The translations under genes were made by a program, and so were the position numbers. From positions 186,001 to 250,000 of the forward strand of contig JBCBIJ010000003.1 of assembly GCA_038524795.1 (NCBI GenBank): DNA of 64,000 bases, in the 5' to 3' direction. Source of the stretch: CALBPI01 sp038524795. Lineage in GTDB: Bacteria; Pseudomonadota; Gammaproteobacteria; Steroidobacterales; Woeseiaceae. The first letter of the stretch is position 1. Each line of letters starts with the position of its first letter. The notes beneath the pieces are model-generated. The model was not told where the DNA came from and ran no database searches. It saw only the letters and a list, made by a program, of their open reading frames with translations. Shown here piece after piece: positions 60,440 through 64,000 of this stretch.

Positions 60440-61288
60440 GTGAACATTTCAGAATGGCGTGACCACGCCATGCACAAGCTCGCCGAGACCACGGAAACCG
60501 CAGCGCTCGACGCCGAACTGCTGCTGGCAGGCGTGCTGGGCCAGTCTCGGGCCTGGCTGCGCAGTCACAGCGACACAGTGCTGTCTCCCGCAGACCAGGC
60601 CACACTCCAGAGCTGGCTCGAGCAGCGTTGTGACCACGTCCCTCTGGCCTACCTGACCGGTGAGCAAGCGTTCTGGACGCTCACGCTGACTGTCACCCCA
60701 GGCACGCTCGTACCGCGCCCCGAAACGGAGCACCTGGTTGAGCAGACTCTCGTGCGCATCCCGCCTGACGCGCCTGCCGACGTGGCTGACCTGGGTACGG
60801 GAAGCGGTGCCGTGGCGCTGGCCATCGCCAGCGAGCGACCACAGGCGCAGGTTGTGGCCACTGACGTTTCCGAGGCGGCACTCGCGGTCGCGCGTGATAA
60901 CGCCCGGAGACTGGGCATCAGCAATGTGCGGTTTCGTCACGGCGACTGGCTCGACGCGTTGCCCGGTATGCGCTTTGACGTCATCGCCAGCAATCCCCCC
61001 TACGTGGAAGCCGGCTTCGCGGGACTCAACACCACACTGCGGCACGAGCCGCGGAGTGCGCTGGCCGCAGGCGACGACGGGCTCGATGACATCCGCCGCA
61101 TTGTGGCTAGCGCGGGCGCGAACCTGCGCCCAGGGGGTTACCTGCTGCTTGAACACGGGCATAGGCAGGGTGCGGCTGTGTCCGGTATCCTTCTCGCCGC
61201 GAATTTCCAGGCAGTCGACACCATCCCCGATCTTGCGGGGCACGACCGCATCACGACGGCGCAGTGGCCGGCTTCGAGCCCGGACTAA
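60440..61288 (+). CDS. prmC: Protein-(glutamine-N5) methyltransferase, release-factor-specific
   Basis: 282 residues from GTG 60440; MNISEWRDHAMHKLAE is a typical PrmC start. VPLAYLTGEQAFWTLTLTV, the SAM site VADLGTGSGAVALAIA and the catalytic SNPPY are all present. It methylates the GGQ glutamine of release factors. It is usually next to prfA; here cysK and the CBS/CGL operon lie between them. It is divergent from the CBS gene (75 bp apart) and followed 31 bp later by a cyclophilin gene. Confidence 0.93.
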   Translation: MNISEWRDHAMHKLAETTETAALDAELLLAGVLGQSRAWLRSHSDTVLSPADQATLQSWLEQRCDHVPLAYLTGEQAFWTLTLTVTPGTLVPRPETEHLVEQTLVRIPPDAPADVADLGTGSGAVALAIASERPQAQVVATDVSEAALAVARDNARRLGISNVRFRHGDWLDALPGMRFDVIASNPPYVEAGFAGLNTTLRHEPRSALAAGDDGLDDIRRIVASAGANLRPGGYLLLEHGHRQGAAVSGILLAANFQAVDTIPDLAGHDRITTAQWPASSPD

Positions 61289-61319
61289 ACGACAGCGCCA
61301 CGCAGAGGCACGACACATC

Positions 61320-61805
61320 ATGGTCATCATCGAAACCAATAAGGGCGAGATTCACGTCGAGCTCGACGCCGACAAGGCACCCATCACCGTCGAGAATTTC
61401 CTCGCCTACGTCGACGACAACTACTTCGACGGCACAATCTTCCACCGCGTGATTCCCAACTTCATGATCCAGGGCGGCGGCATGGACGAGAACATGCAGC
61501 AGAGGGCGACCAAGGATCCCATCAAGAACGAAGCCGACAACGGTCTGGGCAACGACCGCGGCACGCTGGCCATGGCCCGCACGCAGGTGGTCGACAGCGC
61601 CACGTCGCAGTTCTTCATCAACCTCAACGACAACGGCTTTTTGAACCACGGCGGCCGTGACTTTGGCTACGCCGTGTTCGGTCGCGTCACCGACGGCATG
61701 GACGTTGTCGACGCCATCGCCGGCGTCCAAACGGGCAACCACGGGCCGCACGGCGATGTTCCCGTCGAACCCGTGCACATCATCAGTGTGCGCCGCGCCG
61801 ACTGA
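61320..61805 (+). CDS. Peptidyl-prolyl cis-trans isomerase, cyclophilin type
   Basis: 161 residues. MVIIETNKGEIHVELD, FHRVIPNFMIQGGG with the catalytic Arg, and TSQFFINLNDNGFLNH are hallmarks of the small cytosolic cyclophilins (PpiB class). There is no signal peptide. It speeds proline isomerisation during folding. It is in line with prmC and overlaps the proposed start of the E1-like gene that follows. Confidence 0.92.
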   Translation: MVIIETNKGEIHVELDADKAPITVENFLAYVDDNYFDGTIFHRVIPNFMIQGGGMDENMQQRATKDPIKNEADNGLGNDRGTLAMARTQVVDSATSQFFINLNDNGFLNHGGRDFGYAVFGRVTDGMDVVDAIAGVQTGNHGPHGDVPVEPVHIISVRRAD

Positions 61806-62529
61806 CGACCGCGACGCCCGTCACATCTCGTTGGCGGGCTTTGGCGACGACGCCACAAGTCGGCTGCGCGCCGCGCACGTCCTGATCATTGGCGTTGGTG
61901 GCACTGGCTGCGCAGCGGCCGCCGCACTGGCTGCGGCGGGTGCAGGCAGGCTGACGCTTGTCGACTTCGACCGCATTGACGCCAGCAACCTCGCGCGCCA
62001 GCCGCTTTATACGCCCGCCGACATCGGCCGCGACAAGGTCGCCGTCGCCGCGACACGGCTGGCGACACAGCATCCGGGCATAGACATCGTGCCGCGCGCC
62101 GAGCGGCTCGTGGGCGATGCTTTGCTCGCTGCCGTCGACGCGGCCGATGTGGCGCTCGACTGCAGCGACAATTTCGCGAGCCGCTTTGCGCTTAACAGAG
62201 CCTGCGTCGATACAGGCACAGCACTCGTGTCGGGCAGTGCGTTGCGCTGGGAAGGCCAAGTCGCGGTGTTCGGACCGGACTATGCGAACGCACCCTGCTA
62301 CCGCTGCATGTATTCCGACGACGACGAATCACTCGAAGACTGCCAGGGCGCCGGTGTATTGGGCCCGATTCCGGCCACCATCGGCTCACTCATGGCAACT
62401 GAGACCATGAAGATGGTGACGGGCACAGGCGCACCCGCGCGGCTGAGCCTATACGACGGCCGCACGGGTGAGTGGCGCCAGCTTGGCGTCAGCAAGAATG
62501 CCGATTGCCCCGTCTGCGCGCAGCGCTGA
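61786..62529 (+). CDS. ThiF/MoeB/HesA-family E1-like adenylyltransferase
   Basis: About 247 residues. The nucleotide-binding IIGVGGTGCAAAAAL, DFDRIDASNLARQPLYTPAD, the Arg/Lys-rich ATP contacts and four cysteines in two pairs (CYRC, CPVC) for structural zinc match MoeB and ThiF, which activate the C-terminus of small sulfur-carrier proteins for thiamine or molybdopterin synthesis. Which pathway is served is unclear as no carrier protein or thi/moa gene is near. The start is unsure; GTG 61786 overlaps the cyclophilin end and is needed to include the conserved RHISLAGFG. Confidence 0.82.
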   Translation: MCAAPTDDRDARHISLAGFGDDATSRLRAAHVLIIGVGGTGCAAAAALAAAGAGRLTLVDFDRIDASNLARQPLYTPADIGRDKVAVAATRLATQHPGIDIVPRAERLVGDALLAAVDAADVALDCSDNFASRFALNRACVDTGTALVSGSALRWEGQVAVFGPDYANAPCYRCMYSDDDESLEDCQGAGVLGPIPATIGSLMATETMKMVTGTGAPARLSLYDGRTGEWRQLGVSKNADCPVCAQR

Positions 62530-62843
62530 CTCGACACACCATTGACAACAGCGCCTGCGTTCGGCACTGTGCGTCACCTCTCGGCCATCCCGGCCGACCA
62601 CTGGACCCGGAACATGGATCATTACGATCACAACCACGCAGGCACCGTGCTAAACGCGCGGCGTGTCGTGGTGCCGGGTCTTTTCGTTGTCGCTTTCCGC
62701 CGCAACGGCATCCGATTCCGTAGCACCGGCTAGACCCGCCGCGCACTCAGCGCCGGTTCTCCCTCTCGGTCGACGCAGCGTCGCCGAGACCCCCAAATGC
62801 TTCTGCGAGGCTCCGATTCGGGCCCCGCGACGGAATGGACACC
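62530..62843. other. Intergenic, no gene seen
   Basis: About 310 bp between the E1-like gene and the MATE gene. An open frame from a TTG at 62542 has no ribosome site and no protein-like features. A promoter for the transporter must lie here; TTGACA occurs at 62542 but without a convincing -10 partner. Confidence 0.35.
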
Positions 62844-64000
62844 ATGACTGCCAATCAACCCGCGACGCGACGCGTCGCCGATCTGTTCAGCCTGTTGCGC
62901 GAATCTCTGCGCGACGTCGAACGCGACTACACGACGGGATCGACCCGCCGTGCGCTCGTGCTGCTTGCCGTACCCATGATGCTCGAGATGTCGATGGAGG
63001 CCGTGTTCGCCCTTGTCGACATGATCTATGTGGCACGACTCGGCGCGGCAGCCGTCACGGTCGTCGGCATCACCGAGGCCATGCTCACGATTCTCTACGC
63101 ACTGGCGATCGGTCTTTCGACCGCGACCACAGCGCTCGTGGCGCGCCGTATCGGCGAGAAGCGACCAGCGGCCGCAGCCCTGGCCGCGACCCAGTCGTTG
63201 TGGCTGGCCGCCTTGATGGCGGCTGCCATCGGTATCCCGGGCGCGCAGTTTGCGCACGAGCTGCTAGGCTTCATGGGCGCAGACGCGGAAGTCATTGAGA
63301 CCGGCAACCGCTACACGGCCGTGATGCTTGGTGGCTCAGCGAGCATCTTCTACATCTTCTTGCTCAACGCCGTATTTCGCGGCGCCGGTGATGCCGCCAT
63401 TGCCATGCGTAGCCTGTGGCTCGCCAATGGCGTCAACCTCGTGCTCGACCCCTGCCTGATCTTCGGACTCGGGCCGTTCCCCGAGTTGGGCGTCACGGGT
63501 GCCGCCATCGCCACGACCATCGGTCGTTCGACGGGGATCGCCTACCAGCTTTGGCACCTGACGGGCGCGCGCAGTCGCATTCGACTGCGGCGGCGTCTGA
63601 TTGCGCCGCATGCCGGGGTGATGCTCAAACTGCTTCGAATCTCGGCAGGAGGCATCGGTCAGTACCTCGTCGTAACGTCGAGCTGGTTGCTCGTCATCCG
63701 CATTCTGGCGACCTTCGGCACCAATGCGGTGGCAGGCTTTACGATCGCAATCCGCATCATGGAATTTGTCTACCTGCCCGCTTGGGGACTGAGCAACGCC
63801 ACGGCCACACTGGTCGGGCAAAACCTGGGCGCACGGAAGCCCGACCGGGCGCGTTACGCGGCCGTCGTGGCGACGCGCGCCAATGTGTTGCTCATGCTGG
63901 GTGTCGGCATTGCCTTCGCGTTCGCGCCGGGCGTGCTGCTCGCGCCCTTCACGGGTGATCCATCCGTGTTGCAGATCGCCACGGAGTGTCTGCGCGTTAT
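62844..64000 (+). CDS. MATE-family efflux transporter (runs off the window)
   Basis: Open from ATG 62844 (GGA nine bases upstream; ATG 62835 is an alternative) to the window end, 385 codons so far. An N-terminal polar stretch leads to LVLLAVPMMLEMSMEAVFAL, DMIYVARLGAAAVTVVGIT and about nine further membrane helices; GVTGAAIATTIGRSTGIAYQ and LPAWGLSNATATLVGQNLGA are typical MATE repeats. These transporters use a Na+ or H+ gradient to expel drugs or metabolites. Substrate unknown; the C-terminus is missing. Confidence 0.9.
   Translation, partial: MTANQPATRRVADLFSLLRESLRDVERDYTTGSTRRALVLLAVPMMLEMSMEAVFALVDMIYVARLGAAAVTVVGITEAMLTILYALAIGLSTATTALVARRIGEKRPAAAALAATQSLWLAALMAAAIGIPGAQFAHELLGFMGADAEVIETGNRYTAVMLGGSASIFYIFLLNAVFRGAGDAAIAMRSLWLANGVNLVLDPCLIFGLGPFPELGVTGAAIATTIGRSTGIAYQLWHLTGARSRIRLRRRLIAPHAGVMLKLLRISAGGIGQYLVVTSSWLLVIRILATFGTNAVAGFTIAIRIMEFVYLPAWGLSNATATLVGQNLGARKPDRARYAAVVATRANVLLMLGVGIAFAFAPGVLLAPFTGDPSVLQIATECLRV

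Noticed and set aside
62542..62733. 63-codon open frame before the MATE gene
   Set aside because: TTG start without a ribosome site, low-complexity composition; treated as intergenic.

Overview
The window is high-GC proteobacterial DNA. The block hemA-prfA / TPR protein-lolB-tRNA-Gln-prs-rplY(ctc)-pth-ychF at 47.9-56.8 kb is a gene order typical of Gammaproteobacteria, so the host is most likely a free-living gammaproteobacterium. This rests on protein motifs and gene order read by eye; no database search was run.

Layout. 1-4.6 kb: start of an aldehyde dehydrogenase, a thioredoxin-reductase-like ferredoxin-NADP reductase, a TetR regulator with a palindromic site, and sulfate activation (fused ATP sulfurylase/APS kinase with a translationally overlapping pyrophosphatase). 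4.6-13.8 kb (minus strand): a secreted subtilisin with C-terminal GFLWSDE repeats and three c-di-GMP proteins: a beta-propeller diguanylate cyclase, a complete EAL protein and an EAL protein lacking key residues. 14-16.7 kb: two methyltransferase-like proteins and a DUF3293-like protein.

16.7-26 kb is accessory: a Sec-exported Rhs/YD-repeat protein broken by a frameshift in a C7 run, a membrane protein in the immunity position, several small membrane or lipoproteins, and a decayed Rhs tail followed by a second copy of the immunity gene. 26-31.4 kb: EF-hand protein, lipoproteins, a LysR regulator divergent from a secreted double ABM-domain protein, and a Tat-exported Acg/nitroreductase-like protein. 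30-47.8 kb is a tRNA-Met(CAU) hotspot. The intact tRNA lies at 47,695-47,771 and copies of its 3' end occur at 33,557, 31,439 and 30,083. The proposed island 33,557-47,715 carries a tyrosine integrase, a HEPN-like protein with a neighbouring membrane/coiled-coil protein, an intact Rhs toxin with an overlapping immunity gene, small conserved ORFs, and an SF2-helicase-like replication candidate followed by large inverted repeats.

47.9-64 kb returns to the core genome: translation and tRNA functions, heme (hemA), outer-membrane lipoprotein sorting (lolB), then cysK plus a CBS/CGL-type transsulfuration pair lying between prfA and prmC, a cyclophilin, a ThiF/MoeB-like E1 enzyme and a truncated MATE transporter.

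How it fits together: the two large Rhs genes share a gap-free core of about 1.65 kb and an upstream element but end in unrelated C-termini, each followed by its own putative immunity gene. With one orphan Rhs tail and one orphan Rhs head, this is a toxin-diversifying Rhs family spread across a serially used integration site.
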